Positions 1-9,564 are shown, counted from the first letter of the stretch. The stretch: 62,617 bases of DNA from Methylacidiphilales bacterium (GCA_021272165.1 JAJSLK010000079.1:1-62617); one strand, 5' to 3'. Notes: generated from the letters alone by a model not told the origin. Translations and numbers: made by a program.

Positions 1-1
1 C

Positions 2-130
2 CTGCGCCAGGCCAAGGCCCGCACCGACGAAGAGCTCCTGACGGCCATCGCGCAAGCCCTGCGCCGGGTCAGCCCCGCCGATGCCCAGGGCTTCTTTCGT
101 CATGCCGGTTACATGTGCACTATATGTTAA
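2..130 (+). CDS. IS630-family transposase, C-terminal end (partial at window edge)
   Basis: An open frame enters from the left edge and stops at TAA 128-130. The 42 visible residues contain an E-L-L-x-x-I-A-x-A-L helix followed by FFRHAGY. This matches the usual ending of IS630-type DDE transposases (helical tail, then a short NAGY/HAGY-like end), recalled from family knowledge. The catalytic DDE residues lie outside the window, so it cannot be judged whether the element is intact. It points away from, and is not co-oriented with, the genes that follow. Confidence 0.6.
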   Translation: MRQAKARTDEELLTAIAQALRRVSPADAQGFFRHAGYMCTIC

Positions 131-191
131 AATGATCTAAATATCGCGGAATCCACCTGTTGCCTTCACTAGTTGGACTGTCAGGGAATCC

Positions 192-1193
192 TTATTTTAC
201 ATTGGCGGCCTTCATCGCGGCCTGGGTCAGAAACCAGAGCGTCGTCGCGCCGTTCGGGTCGCCGTATTCCGCCCTCGGTATATGGGGATTGGCCCGCTGA
301 AAAAGCAAAAGGGCCTCAACCAGCTTTTCGTCATCGACCGGCTTTGACTCATCCTTGAAAATGTCCTGGCTCTGCAAAATCGCGGCGAGCCCCCCGTCCG
401 TCCGCGGGTCAAATCCTTTTGGGGGTTCCGGCAAAGGATAAATCGTCGTCTCGTAGGTTGGCTTTTTGTCGCGGCTCAAAAAATCCTGATAAGCCTTTTC
501 GTCGCCGACAAAAAGATCAAAGTGATTACCCTTCACTCCGCTGCCCGTGTCGCTCACCCAGAAATAGCCGTCCATCGGCGCACCGCCGCTTAGCTTCACG
601 CCCACGGCAATGGGCAGAAAGATCATCGTGGCGTACGGATATTTCTTTTGCTCCGCCGCCACGTGAATCATGGGCACCAGCGTATTCATCTTGTTGCCCA
701 TGCCCGCGCTTCCCTCCGGTAATTCGCGCCAGACACCTCTCGAAACGCGGTAGGCAAAGCGCTCGTTTCCCTGCTTGTCCACGCCCACCGCCACTGCCTC
801 CACCTCGGCCCGGTCATAGGCATCCCGGGTCAGAAAAATCTGATGCTTTTTCCCGTCGCGGTCAATAAATGTCACCGGCACGCCCTTCTTCGGAGGCACA
901 AACTTCACTGGCGTCACGTAATAGGCGGTCCATTGAATACCCACCTGCCGGGAATTGACAACCCCCAGGGCATCCAGTTTTTGCGGCAACCTGTTCTCCA
1001 CTTTCTCCACCAATGACGTATTTACCGCCTCCTGGGCAGATGGTTCTGGCGGCGAAAATCTTTCGATCGAGACCACTTCCGTATAGGAAGAATAGTTCGC
1101 CGCATAAGCGATCAGGATCACCACGATGGCGAACAATACGCCCAACGCGATGAGCAAGGGCCGTCTCATTCCCTCCAGCTTTGATTTTTTCAT
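192..1193 (-). CDS. membrane-anchored 3D-domain protein
   Basis: This 333-residue protein has one N-terminal membrane segment (about residues 12-34) directly after a Lys/Arg-rich start, so the rest should be periplasmic. Residues about 165-240 resemble the 3D (Asp-Asp-Asp) domain of MltA-type lytic transglycosylases and cell-wall proteins. SDTGS with Asp215 and NHFDLFVG with Asp226 correspond to the last two conserved aspartates. The first conserved aspartate is not evident, since the segment around KYPYATMIFLP lacks it. A role in peptidoglycan cleavage or remodelling follows from the family; the substrate is unknown. The N-terminal half (residues 40-160) is not recognised. It is monocistronic as far as can be seen. 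The ATG at 1191-1193 is the only plausible start ahead of the signal anchor. Confidence 0.6.
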   Translation of the reverse strand: MKKSKLEGMRRPLLIALGVLFAIVVILIAYAANYSSYTEVVSIERFSPPEPSAQEAVNTSLVEKVENRLPQKLDALGVVNSRQVGIQWTAYYVTPVKFVPPKKGVPVTFIDRDGKKHQIFLTRDAYDRAEVEAVAVGVDKQGNERFAYRVSRGVWRELPEGSAGMGNKMNTLVPMIHVAAEQKKYPYATMIFLPIAVGVKLSGGAPMDGYFWVSDTGSGVKGNHFDLFVGDEKAYQDFLSRDKKPTYETTIYPLPEPPKGFDPRTDGGLAAILQSQDIFKDESKPVDDEKLVEALLLFQRANPHIPRAEYGDPNGATTLWFLTQAAMKAANVK

Positions 1194-1280
1194 AATCCTT
1201 TGCCCGGGACCTAATCGAAGATTAATCTAACCATTAAATAGAATAATGATGGAAAGCAAAGATTTCCGCTGAGAAGGAAA

Positions 1281-2522
1281 TTATCCGCCCTGCGCCATCG
1301 TCCATTCGTAAAGCTCGACGACCTTCGCCCCCAGCAGGTCCTGGTCGAGTTCCGCCGCCAGCTCGCGGACTCCTTCCTTCAATGCCTGAAGCTGTCCGGG
1401 ATTCTCGCAGATACTCCTTATCTCCCCGTACCAAGCATCTTCGTCGCCGGGCGGCAACAGGAATCCGCTTTGCTTGTCCCGCACCAGTTCCGGAAAACCG
1501 CCCGTGTTACTGGCCATGATCGGCAGCCCCATCACCATGGCCTGACTTGCCACCAGCGACGCCGGCTCCGCCCAAAGCGAGGGAAGGCAACAGACATCCG
1601 CCACCGTCATAAAACTGCCCACCTCCGCGCTGGGGACAAACCCGGCAAATCGCACCCAAGGCTCCGACCCGAATTCCGCCTTCAATTTCTCCTCCTCCGG
1701 CCCCCGTCCCACCACCGTAAGACAAAGCGGGTGTGTCGCAGCCACGCGCCGTGCCGCCCGCAACAGCATCCAGATCCCCTTCACATCCTGCAGCCGGCCA
1801 ACAAAAAGAAAATGCGGGCAATCCGGCCGTTCCCGAAAAGTCTTCGTCAATTCAAAGCGCATCGGATTCCGAATCACTTCGCGCCGATACGGCATGGGCG
1901 GCAATACGCGATCAAGCTCCCGCAACACCGCGGCTGACACCGAATAAAACGACAGCCGCCTGATTTTTCCCAGGCAATGCCACTTCCATATTTTTGTCAG
2001 GGCACAAGGCAGGTGCAAACTCTCGCAGGGCTTGCCGTCGATATGAAGGCTCGATTTCAGGCAGGCCACCGCGTAGTCGTGCAGAGTGTAAACTACCGGC
2101 AGGTCCCGCGCCCCTAACACCAGCGGTATATTATGACCTAACCCCTGCAAGCCGTGAATGTTCACCACGTCGGGCTTCACCTCGTCAAGCACCCGCGCCA
2201 CGGCGGAAAGATTCCGCGGATCGGCTTGGTCCTGGAGATGCCATATCAGCTTGGTCAATCCGCTGTGCTGGTGATGATTGGCCAGTGAGTAAGGCCGGTG
2301 AAAGCGCAAACGCCAGACCTTCATTCCCCCTTCTTCCTCAACGCCGTGCTGCTCTTCGGCTCCCTCCGCGCATGACGCCACCACCGAAACGCGATGGCCC
2401 TGCCGAACCAACCATTTCGCCAATTCACACGCGGCTATTTCCGCGCCACCAACGTAATTCGGCGGAAACAGCGGGCTGAGAATCAGAACATGCAGGGGCC
2501 CGCGTCCGGTCGTCATGATCAT
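1281..2522 (-). CDS. GT4-type glycosyltransferase (GT-B fold)
   Basis: This 413-residue protein follows the classic two-domain GT-B plan. The N-terminal acceptor domain opens with HVLILSPLFPP and a GGAE loop (residues 25-28). The C-terminal nucleotide-sugar domain starts at FLFVGRLQDVKG (about 238-249). The family normally has an E-x7-E signature near the sugar nucleotide. Here Glu319 is present but the second position is Gln327 (SLWAEPASLVASQAM), an uncommon change. It probably adds a sugar during surface polysaccharide or O-antigen synthesis, as judged from the GT2 enzyme and flippase next door. It lies 57 nt downstream of the GT2 gene on the same strand, so they are probably co-transcribed. 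Donor and acceptor cannot be told. Confidence 0.85.
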   Translation of the reverse strand: MIMTTGRGPLHVLILSPLFPPNYVGGAEIAACELAKWLVRQGHRVSVVASCAEGAEEQHGVEEEGGMKVWRLRFHRPYSLANHHQHSGLTKLIWHLQDQADPRNLSAVARVLDEVKPDVVNIHGLQGLGHNIPLVLGARDLPVVYTLHDYAVACLKSSLHIDGKPCESLHLPCALTKIWKWHCLGKIRRLSFYSVSAAVLRELDRVLPPMPYRREVIRNPMRFELTKTFRERPDCPHFLFVGRLQDVKGIWMLLRAARRVAATHPLCLTVVGRGPEEEKLKAEFGSEPWVRFAGFVPSAEVGSFMTVADVCCLPSLWAEPASLVASQAMVMGLPIMASNTGGFPELVRDKQSGFLLPPGDEDAWYGEIRSICENPGQLQALKEGVRELAAELDQDLLGAKVVELYEWTMAQGG

Positions 2523-2579
2523 CCTTTAACACAGCTCAGATCAAAACCGCGAAATGAATCCACGGTACCTTCCCGATTC

Positions 2580-3551
2580 TCAGGGCTTTGTCTGCTTACT
2601 GTCGCGTTTACAGCGAAGCCGGACCGATAACCGCACCTGGGCCGTCTTCCATTTCATAAACCAGGAAAAAAGATAGAGCCGGATTTTCTCCATCAGACTC
2701 AGCCGCATGTGGGAAAGATCGTTGGCTGAAAGCCGCTTCGGCGGGAAGAAAAGCCGAAAGAAGCTTGTCACGGGAATCTGTGATGTCTCCCCTTCCTTGA
2801 TTTCCGCGCTCGCAGTGAGATGCCCATAGGCAATCCGTTCAATCGACTGCACCACCTGCCGGTAATTCCGCGCCGGATGCTCGCACTTCACCCGCTCGTC
2901 ATAGATGAAGCGAATCGCCGGATCGCGCCCCACCCGGAAGGTAAAATCGATATCACCTCCGGAACGGAGCCTCGCGTCGAACCATCCCATTTTTTCAAAC
3001 ACCTCGCGCCGCAAAAACAGGTTCGCCGTCATGGCCATCCGCCGGTCCACCATCTGCTTGATCGGAAAATAGTAGGCTTCCTGCCACAGCTCCACGATCG
3101 TCGGCGGCGACGAAAGCATGAACCGCGTCAGTCCCACGACAATGTCCGCCCGCTCCAGCGCCGCGATTCCCTTTTCGCACCATTCCGGGTCCAGCACCTC
3201 GTCCGCATCCGCCAGCCCGATCAAGGCTCCCCTCGATTTTCTCAGCCCCGCGTTCCGGGCCGCGTACGATCCTTGGTTGGGTGTCTGCACGATCTCCCGC
3301 ACCGGAAATTTTGCGCAGACCTCGCTGATCGCCGGGTGGCCTCCGTCGTTCACCACCAGCACCTCGAACTTCTCCGCCGCCAATGTCTGTTTCTGTAGCG
3401 ATATCAGCGTATCGGTTAATCCCGCCACATCCTTGTAGACCGGAATAATCACCGACAGGAATCCCGGCGCGGACGCCTGTTCGAATTCCGCCTGAAGCTG
3501 AGGTTTTTGGCTTAGATTAAATACAAATGAGTTCGATTCGTCCGTGATCAT
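2580..3551 (-). CDS. GT2-family glycosyltransferase
   Basis: This GT-A fold enzyme has about 323 residues from the ATG at 3549-3551; the longer frame to 3581 would need a TTG. It begins with the family-typical FLSVIIPVYKD, followed by the VVNDGG nucleotide-binding turn, NQGSYAARNAG, and the metal-binding DxD as LADADEVLD. A later GGDIDFTFRV segment fits the acceptor-side ED/DID motif. No membrane segments are obvious, so it is a soluble or peripheral enzyme facing the cytoplasm. With the GT4 gene downstream and the divergent flippase upstream it forms a small polysaccharide-synthesis group. The sugar specificity is not predictable. Confidence 0.85.
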   Translation of the reverse strand: MITDESNSFVFNLSQKPQLQAEFEQASAPGFLSVIIPVYKDVAGLTDTLISLQKQTLAAEKFEVLVVNDGGHPAISEVCAKFPVREIVQTPNQGSYAARNAGLRKSRGALIGLADADEVLDPEWCEKGIAALERADIVVGLTRFMLSSPPTIVELWQEAYYFPIKQMVDRRMAMTANLFLRREVFEKMGWFDARLRSGGDIDFTFRVGRDPAIRFIYDERVKCEHPARNYRQVVQSIERIAYGHLTASAEIKEGETSQIPVTSFFRLFFPPKRLSANDLSHMRLSLMEKIRLYLFSWFMKWKTAQVRLSVRLRCKRDSKQTKP

Positions 3552-3689
3552 GCATCCCCTGAATACCACCGGCACATCCAAGACTTCAGACTAACCACGC
3601 GGCTCTCTTTGACAAATGTGAATTGCCCATGACGGCTAATTTGCTTTACGCCTGTCGGGCCGCCCAATAGCCTCGCCAACACTGGCTTC

Positions 3690-5078
3690 ATGCGGCGCCG
3701 TCTCCTTAAAAACCTCACGGCTAACAGTCTTGGAGTCTGCATTAGCCTGATCGGCCAGATTTTTGCCGTCCCCCTGTTCCTTCATCTCTGGAACAAGCAA
3801 CTTTATGGCGAATGGCTCGTCCTCACCACCGTCCCCAACCTCCTTTGGTCCCTTGAAGGCGGCCTCGGCAGCATCGCCGGCAGCCGCATGACCCTCGCGG
3901 CCGCCGTCCAGAACTGGGAGGAAGTCAACGCCATCTTCCAGACCACCCTCCTTGGCCAGATCTGCATCTCCCTCTTTCTCTTTTTTGCCAGCCTCGTCGC
4001 CATTCTCACCTTCAACGTCAAAAGCTTCCTCGTCCTCACCGACCTCAGCCAGAGCGACACCTCCCTCATCTTCGTCCTCATGATCTGCTACATGCTCGGC
4101 GGACTCCTCCTCACCCTCTACCGCGCCCCCTACCGCGCCTCTGAACTCGAGGCCCGCGGCGCCATGCTCGTCAACTTCTGGCGCATCACCGACTTCCTCA
4201 TCACCGTCGCCGTCCTCATCTTTCACGGGCGCCCCATCTACCTCGCCATCGCCCAGCTCGGCGGCGTCCTCACCTGGAACCTCATCGGCTACTTCGATGT
4301 CACCCGCAAATGCTTCCGCGTCCGGTTCGGTTTCACCCACATCTCCTGGCAACGCTTCCGGGAAATGATCATTCATGGCATGCCCCTCCTCGCCAGCCAG
4401 GCCGCCACCGCCTTCTACATGCAGGGCTACCCCCTCGTCATCGCCAAGACCCTCGGCCCCGCCACCGTCGTCACCTTCACCACCATGCGCATGCTCTGCC
4501 GGCTCGGCCTCCTCGCCGTCCAGACCATGGTCTGGTCCAGCGCCCCCATCCTCTCCCGCAGCTACGGCGCCGCCGACTGGTCGCAATATTATCGACTCCT
4601 CCGCCTCGTCATCGCCACCGCCCTCTGGTCTGGAATCTTCGGCCTTCTCGGCTTTACCCTTATTGGCCCGTGGCTCATCAGCCTCTGGACCAGCGGCAAG
4701 GTCCACAGCGACCACCTCACTTTCTTCCTCTTCGCCCTCAGCACCTCGCTCCAGGGCATCTGGACCTGCTTTGGCAGCATGCTTGGCGCCTCCAACCGTC
4801 ACCATGCCTTCAACTATACCTACACCGCCGGGACTCTTTGCGCCCTTATCATCGTCCCCTGGTTCATCGTCTGGAGCGGCTTTATCGCCGTCCCCGTCGT
4901 CATGTCCATCACCGACTTCCTCTTCGTCCTCAACGGCCTCTTCCTCTGCCGCCTGAAACTCACCAACTTCCGCTACCACGAAATCAAGCCCCTCTTCACC
5001 GCCGCCTTCTACCGCGAAACCTTCGCCACCATTCTCAAGCACCTCCAGACCGACCCCGGCCTTTCCAGCAAGGCGTAG
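3690..5078 (+). CDS. polysaccharide flippase (Wzx / PST-type, MOP superfamily)
   Basis: This very hydrophobic protein has 462 residues and roughly 12-14 predicted membrane spans. The start (LTANSLGVCISLIGQIFAVP) and the YGEWLVL segment resemble O-antigen and polysaccharide exporters that flip lipid-linked oligosaccharides across the inner membrane. It is divergent from the two glycosyltransferases, which supports a shared surface-glycan pathway. Codon use is extremely GC-rich at third positions, so the opposite strand carries a 468-codon open frame rich in Glu, Asp, Gly and Ala. I treat that frame as a shadow. The exact substrate is unknown. Confidence 0.8.
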   Translation: MRRRLLKNLTANSLGVCISLIGQIFAVPLFLHLWNKQLYGEWLVLTTVPNLLWSLEGGLGSIAGSRMTLAAAVQNWEEVNAIFQTTLLGQICISLFLFFASLVAILTFNVKSFLVLTDLSQSDTSLIFVLMICYMLGGLLLTLYRAPYRASELEARGAMLVNFWRITDFLITVAVLIFHGRPIYLAIAQLGGVLTWNLIGYFDVTRKCFRVRFGFTHISWQRFREMIIHGMPLLASQAATAFYMQGYPLVIAKTLGPATVVTFTTMRMLCRLGLLAVQTMVWSSAPILSRSYGAADWSQYYRLLRLVIATALWSGIFGLLGFTLIGPWLISLWTSGKVHSDHLTFFLFALSTSLQGIWTCFGSMLGASNRHHAFNYTYTAGTLCALIIVPWFIVWSGFIAVPVVMSITDFLFVLNGLFLCRLKLTNFRYHEIKPLFTAAFYRETFATILKHLQTDPGLSSKA

Positions 5079-5105
5079 TACGCTTGCTCTAGTTGGAAAA
5101 CGACG

Positions 5106-5177
5106 AGCCGCTTATCGGATTTGAACCGATGACCCGCTCATTACGAATGAGCTGCTCTACCACTGAGCTAAAGCGGC
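5106..5177 (-). tRNA. tRNA-Thr (anticodon CGT)
   Basis: Read on the minus strand, the sequence folds into a full cloverleaf. Acceptor GCCGCTT pairs with AAGCGGC, leaving a U discriminator. The D arm contains AGCTCAGTGGTAGAGCA. The anticodon stem GCTCA/TGAGC holds the loop TTCGTAA with anticodon CGT. The T arm has GGTTCAAATCC. CCA is not encoded. It decodes ACG threonine codons. It lies 27 nt past the end of the flippase gene, on the opposite strand. Confidence 0.95.
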
Positions 5178-5325
5178 GTGGGCCCGAAAGAGGCCGAAGT
5201 ATGAAGTTTATGCCCTGCCCAAATTCCCCGGCAAGCAGATAAAGCGCGCCGCGGCAGCGGGGCCGATACGGCTCGACCTGTCTCGACTTCGCCCGGTGCG
5301 CTTGCCATAGTGAGGCCTTTTCCAA

Positions 5326-6438
5326 ATGAACCGCATTCGTTGCCTGGGGCCGTCCGGGACCTTTCTCAGCCTCATCGGCCTTTTGTCGCTCGTCATTCTG
5401 ACCGGCTGCAAGCGCGACGATACCTCCGTCTACCAGGTCCCCAAAGACGACTCCGTTCCGACCGACCAGGCCGCTTCCCCCACCGCGCCGCCCCCGGCGG
5501 TCGCGCCTACTTCCTCCGATGCCTCCCTCCCCCGCCTCGGCTACCAGATGCCCGCTGGCTGGCAAAGCAAGCCACCGAGCGAAATGCGCGTCGCCAGCTT
5601 CACCGCCGCCGGCCCCGGCGGCCGGTCCGCCGATATCTCCGTCATTCCGCTCGGCATCGTTGGCCGCGATCTTGAGCTCGTCAACATGTGGCGTTCCCAG
5701 GTCCGCCTGCCCGCCTCTTCTGATCCCGATGTCGTCAGCCGGGCCAAAACCGTGCCCATCGGCGCCGGTCAGGGGCGCCTCTTCGAATTCGTCAGCGATC
5801 AACCCCTGATTGGCCCGGATCGCAAGCGCCTCACCATCGCCGTCCTCGTCAGCGACAACACGAGTTGGTACTTCAAGATCGAAGGCCCCGATCAAGCCGT
5901 CGCCGCGCAAAAGGACAACTTCCTCCGCTTTCTCCAATCGGTCACCTTCGGCGATTCCGCCCCGCCATCCGCCGCCACCACGCCGGATGCCTCCGCGCCG
6001 GGCGGTAATTCCGTCTGGACCGTCCCCGATGGCTGGCAGGCGACCGCGCCCTCCCAATTTCTTCTCGCCGAATATGCCGTCACCGGGTCGAACGGCACCA
6101 AGGCCGAGGTCAACGCAGCGGAGCTCGACGGCGAAGGCGGCGGCCCGTTCGCGAACATCAACCGCTGGCGCGGTCAGCTCGGTCTCGAGCCCATGACCGA
6201 CGACGACCTCGTCAAAATCGAGCGCCCCCTCGGCACGCCCGACGGCGACGCCATCATGGTCGATCTCACCGGCACCGACGCCAAGACCGGCGGGCCCACC
6301 CGGCTCATCGGCGTCATCGTCCCGCATAATGGCCACACTTGGTTCTACAAACTCATGGGCGACAAACAGGCCGTCGCGCAGCAGGAAAACAACTTCGTCC
6401 AATTCATTCAGTCCGCCAATTATGCGAACGCTCGTTGA
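5326..6438 (+). CDS. lipoprotein with two copies of an unknown domain
   Basis: This 370-residue protein has a lipoprotein signal peptide ending in the lipobox LTGC (Cys28), so it should be membrane-anchored on the outside of the inner membrane. After a Pro/Ala-rich linker there are two related domains, roughly residues 68-205 and 225-368. Each begins MPAGWQ or VPDGWQ, contains an N-x-W-R-x-Q-L-like stretch, and ends in a WY/WF-K-x-x-G segment followed by an FLQS or FIQS helix. I do not recognise a named family. Its stop overlaps the resB start by 17 nt, so it is translationally linked to cytochrome c biogenesis genes. A helper role there is only an inference. Confidence 0.7.
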   Translation: MNRIRCLGPSGTFLSLIGLLSLVILTGCKRDDTSVYQVPKDDSVPTDQAASPTAPPPAVAPTSSDASLPRLGYQMPAGWQSKPPSEMRVASFTAAGPGGRSADISVIPLGIVGRDLELVNMWRSQVRLPASSDPDVVSRAKTVPIGAGQGRLFEFVSDQPLIGPDRKRLTIAVLVSDNTSWYFKIEGPDQAVAAQKDNFLRFLQSVTFGDSAPPSAATTPDASAPGGNSVWTVPDGWQATAPSQFLLAEYAVTGSNGTKAEVNAAELDGEGGGPFANINRWRGQLGLEPMTDDDLVKIERPLGTPDGDAIMVDLTGTDAKTGGPTRLIGVIVPHNGHTWFYKLMGDKQAVAQQENNFVQFIQSANYANAR

Positions 6439-7690
6439 CCGGGTGATCGCCCTCTTCACCTCGCTACGGCTCACGGTCGTTCTGCTCGCCTTCGCCATTC
6501 TCCTCGTCTTCATCGGCACGCTCGCCCAGGTCGATGAAGGCCTATACAACGCCCAGGCCCGCTACTTCCGCCAGTGGATTATCCTCAGCCTCGACCTCTT
6601 TGGTCATCCCATCCCGCTCCTTCTTCCGGGCGGCTATCTCATCGGCACGCTGCTCGTCATCAACCTCGTCTTCGCCCATGTCTGGCGTTTCCAGCTCACG
6701 GTCAAAAAGATCGGCATTCAACTCGCCCATGCCGGCGTCATCCTCCTCCTTGTCGGCCAACTCGCCACCGATATGCTCGCGCACGAGTCGCAAATCCGCT
6801 TCGCGGAAGGCCAGAGCAAATCGTATGGCGAAAACGCCCGTGCCAACGAACTCGCCTTCGTCACCGATTCCGGCCAGGGCGCCCAGCAGGTCATTGCCAT
6901 TCCCGACAGCCGCCTCGTCCCCGGCGCCGTCATCACCGATCCCAATCTTCCCTTTACTCTCCGCGTCCAGACTTACTGGTCCAATTCGGAGCCCACGTTC
7001 CGCGCGCCCATGATGAAAAACGGCCCGCTCCTCGCCTCCAATGGCGTCGCCACCCGTTTCGATTTTCATTCCGTGCCCGAAACTCGCGACCCCGACGAAA
7101 AAAACGTCCCCGCCGCGATCATCGAAATCGTCACCCCTTCCGCCTCGCTCGGCACGTGGCTCGTCTCCGGCTGGACCTGCGATGACACGATGATCGAGCT
7201 CGTCCGCCAAAGCTACATGCAGGAAGTCGGCACCGACATGGCCGAAAAAATCACCGCCCAGCTCACCCAGCCCCAGACCGTCACTGTCGACGGCCGCACC
7301 TTCACGTTCTCGCTCCGCCCCCAGCGCGTCTATTTCCCCTTCTCCCTCCAGTTGCTCAAGGCCACCCATACCGTCTACCCGGGCACCGACATTCCCAAGG
7401 ATTTCCGCAGCCGCGTCCATCTCCGCAATCCCACCACCGGCGAAAACCGCGACGTTGAAATCTCCATGAACCATCCTCTGCGCTATGCCGGCCTCACCTT
7501 CTATCAATACCAGATGGACGCCGGCCAGGCCGCGCTCCAGGCCGGCCGTGCCCCCACTTCCGTCCTCCAAGTCGTCCGCAACCCCGGCTGGTTGACGCCC
7601 TATGTCGGCTGTGCGATGGTCGCCCTCGGCCTCATGATCCAGTTCCTGTTTCACCTCGTCGGCTTCCTGTCGAAGCGGAGGTCGCCATGA
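6422..7690 (+). CDS. resB: ResB-like cytochrome c biogenesis protein
   Basis: I take the ATG at 6422, which gives 422 residues. The frame is open further upstream but is antisense in character, while from this start the protein begins with the typical ResB first helix (TSLRLTVVLLAFAILLVFIGTLAQ). Two further N-terminal spans, a large periplasmic domain (about residues 125-370) and a C-terminal membrane helix follow. The segment NHPLRYAGLTFYQYQ is characteristic of ResB. In system II cytochrome c maturation, ResB and CcsA together deliver heme to apocytochromes. Its stop overlaps the ccsA start in an ATGA. Confidence 0.85.
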   Translation: MRTLVDRVIALFTSLRLTVVLLAFAILLVFIGTLAQVDEGLYNAQARYFRQWIILSLDLFGHPIPLLLPGGYLIGTLLVINLVFAHVWRFQLTVKKIGIQLAHAGVILLLVGQLATDMLAHESQIRFAEGQSKSYGENARANELAFVTDSGQGAQQVIAIPDSRLVPGAVITDPNLPFTLRVQTYWSNSEPTFRAPMMKNGPLLASNGVATRFDFHSVPETRDPDEKNVPAAIIEIVTPSASLGTWLVSGWTCDDTMIELVRQSYMQEVGTDMAEKITAQLTQPQTVTVDGRTFTFSLRPQRVYFPFSLQLLKATHTVYPGTDIPKDFRSRVHLRNPTTGENRDVEISMNHPLRYAGLTFYQYQMDAGQAALQAGRAPTSVLQVVRNPGWLTPYVGCAMVALGLMIQFLFHLVGFLSKRRSP

Positions 7691-9564
7691 AGAAAATCGA
7701 GCCCTGGGTCCCTCTCGTCCTCACTCTCATTCTCGCCGCCTGGTTCCTCGGCTCCATCCCCGCCCCGCCCGATTCCACCTTCGCCTTCAATTCCTTCGGC
7801 AAGCTCCCCGTCGTCTTCAATGGCCGCCTCAAGCCCATCGACTCCCTCGCCCGCACCTCACTCCTCGAAATCCGCGAGAAGCAGACCCTCAATACCGAAC
7901 CGTGGAAAGGCTGGAACGACGACCCAAAAATCATTTCCGCCACCGAGTGGCTCGCCACCCTCATGATGAACCCGGCTGTCGCCGACACCTGGCCCGTTTT
8001 CCGCGTCGACAACCCCGACCTCATCACCCTCCTCAAGCTCCCCGACGCCAGCGCCGCCCAGCGCCAGGACGGCAAACATTATTCCTGGAACCAGATGGCG
8101 CCGTCGTTTGAGCTCCTCGAGAAGGAAAATGACCGCGTCCAAAAAATCGAATCGGTCCAGCGTAGCGCCTATGAGGCCGCCGTCGCCAAAATCTTCGATC
8201 GCCTCATGCTCTACGCGCAGCTCAAGAACACGCTCCAGCCCCAGGACGCCCTCGACTGGAAACAGGAACTCGCCGATTACCAGGCCCTCATCCCCGCCGG
8301 TGTCGCCGCCATCCGCGCACAGCAGGCCAAACAACCCTATGACGCCACTGCCTACAACGCCTTCATCGACGATTTCCAGCGCTTCGATAACATGTCCCAG
8401 CTTCAGTCCCCGCTCGTCGTCCCGCCCGATGACCCCTCCGGCAACTGGCAGCGCATCGGCAATATCCTCCTCAATGCTGCCAAGGGCGAAAAAATCCCTG
8501 CCGCCGTCACGGCCTATGCCGACATGGGCGATGCCTTCCGCAAAAACGATCCCGCCGCCTTCAATGCCGCGCTCGCCGATTACCGCGCCTCCCTCGTTCC
8601 CCAATTCTCCGGCGCGCTGCACAAGGCTCAATCCGAAGTCTTCTTCAATCAGATGCAGCCCTTCTATGGCGCCCTGGTCATCTACGTCATCGCCGGCCTC
8701 CTCGCCGTCTGCTTCTGGTTCCGTCTCTCCGAAACCCTTCGCCGTACCGCCGTCTGGCTCATCGCCCTCGCCTTCGTCATCCACACCATCGGCCTCGTTT
8801 ATCGCATGATCCTCGAAGGCCGCCCGCCCGTCACCAATCTCTACTCTTCCGCCATCTTCATTGGCTGGGGCGCGGTCATCCTCGGCCTCGTTCTCGAAAA
8901 AATCCACCGCAACGGCATCGGCGCCGTCGTCTCAGCCGGCATCGGCTTCATCACCCTCGTCATCGCCCACAATCTCGCCGTCGACGGCGACACCATGGAA
9001 ATGATGCGCGCCGTCCTCGACACCAACTTCTGGCTCGCCACCCACGTCGTTGCCGTCACCACCGGCTACGCCAGCACCTTCGTCGCGGGCTTCCTCGCCC
9101 TCATCTATATCCTGCGCGGCTTCTTCACCTCCACTCTCGACGAGGCCACCGGCCGGTCGCTCGCCCGCATGATCTACGGTATCGTCTGCTTCGCCACGCT
9201 CTTCAGTTTCGTCGGCACCGTCCTCGGCGGCATCTGGGCTGACCAATCCTGGGGCCGTTTCTGGGGCTGGGACCCCAAGGAAAACGGCGCCCTCATCATC
9301 GTTCTCTGGAACGCTCTCATCCTCCATCTCCGCTGGGGCGGCATGATCCGCGAACGCGGCCTCGTCAACTGCGCCATCTTCGGCAATGTCGTCACCAGTT
9401 GGTCCTGGTTCGGCGTCAACATGCTCGGCATCGGCCTCCATAGCTACGGCTTCACCGACGCCGCCTTCAAGTGGCTCTCCCTTTTCGTGCTCAGCCAGCT
9501 CGCCGTGATTGGACTCGGACTTCTGCCCGACCGGATGTGGAAAAGCTTCCAGGCCAGCGCCTGA
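7687..9564 (+). CDS. ccsA: CcsA/ResC-type heme handling protein for cytochrome c assembly
   Basis: This protein has 625 residues. The N-terminal ~320 residues carry a signal-anchor helix and a soluble periplasmic region starting with GKLPVVFNGRLKPIDSL. The C-terminal half is a multi-span cytochrome C assembly domain with the tryptophan-rich heme loop GRFWGWDPKENGALI and conserved histidines in the spans (for example NALILHLRWGG). This is the partner of ResB in system II. The gene overlaps resB by 4 nt and converges on hemH, with only 3 nt between the two stop codons. Heme synthesis and heme attachment genes are therefore neighbours. Confidence 0.9.
   Translation: MKKIEPWVPLVLTLILAAWFLGSIPAPPDSTFAFNSFGKLPVVFNGRLKPIDSLARTSLLEIREKQTLNTEPWKGWNDDPKIISATEWLATLMMNPAVADTWPVFRVDNPDLITLLKLPDASAAQRQDGKHYSWNQMAPSFELLEKENDRVQKIESVQRSAYEAAVAKIFDRLMLYAQLKNTLQPQDALDWKQELADYQALIPAGVAAIRAQQAKQPYDATAYNAFIDDFQRFDNMSQLQSPLVVPPDDPSGNWQRIGNILLNAAKGEKIPAAVTAYADMGDAFRKNDPAAFNAALADYRASLVPQFSGALHKAQSEVFFNQMQPFYGALVIYVIAGLLAVCFWFRLSETLRRTAVWLIALAFVIHTIGLVYRMILEGRPPVTNLYSSAIFIGWGAVILGLVLEKIHRNGIGAVVSAGIGFITLVIAHNLAVDGDTMEMMRAVLDTNFWLATHVVAVTTGYASTFVAGFLALIYILRGFFTSTLDEATGRSLARMIYGIVCFATLFSFVGTVLGGIWADQSWGRFWGWDPKENGALIIVLWNALILHLRWGGMIRERGLVNCAIFGNVVTSWSWFGVNMLGIGLHSYGFTDAAFKWLSLFVLSQLAVIGLGLLPDRMWKSFQASA

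Noticed and set aside
3636..5042. 468-codon open frame antisense to the flippase, very rich in Glu, Asp, Gly and Ala
   Set aside because: It mirrors the GC-rich third positions of the + strand gene, has no domain, and covers a clearly recognisable membrane protein.
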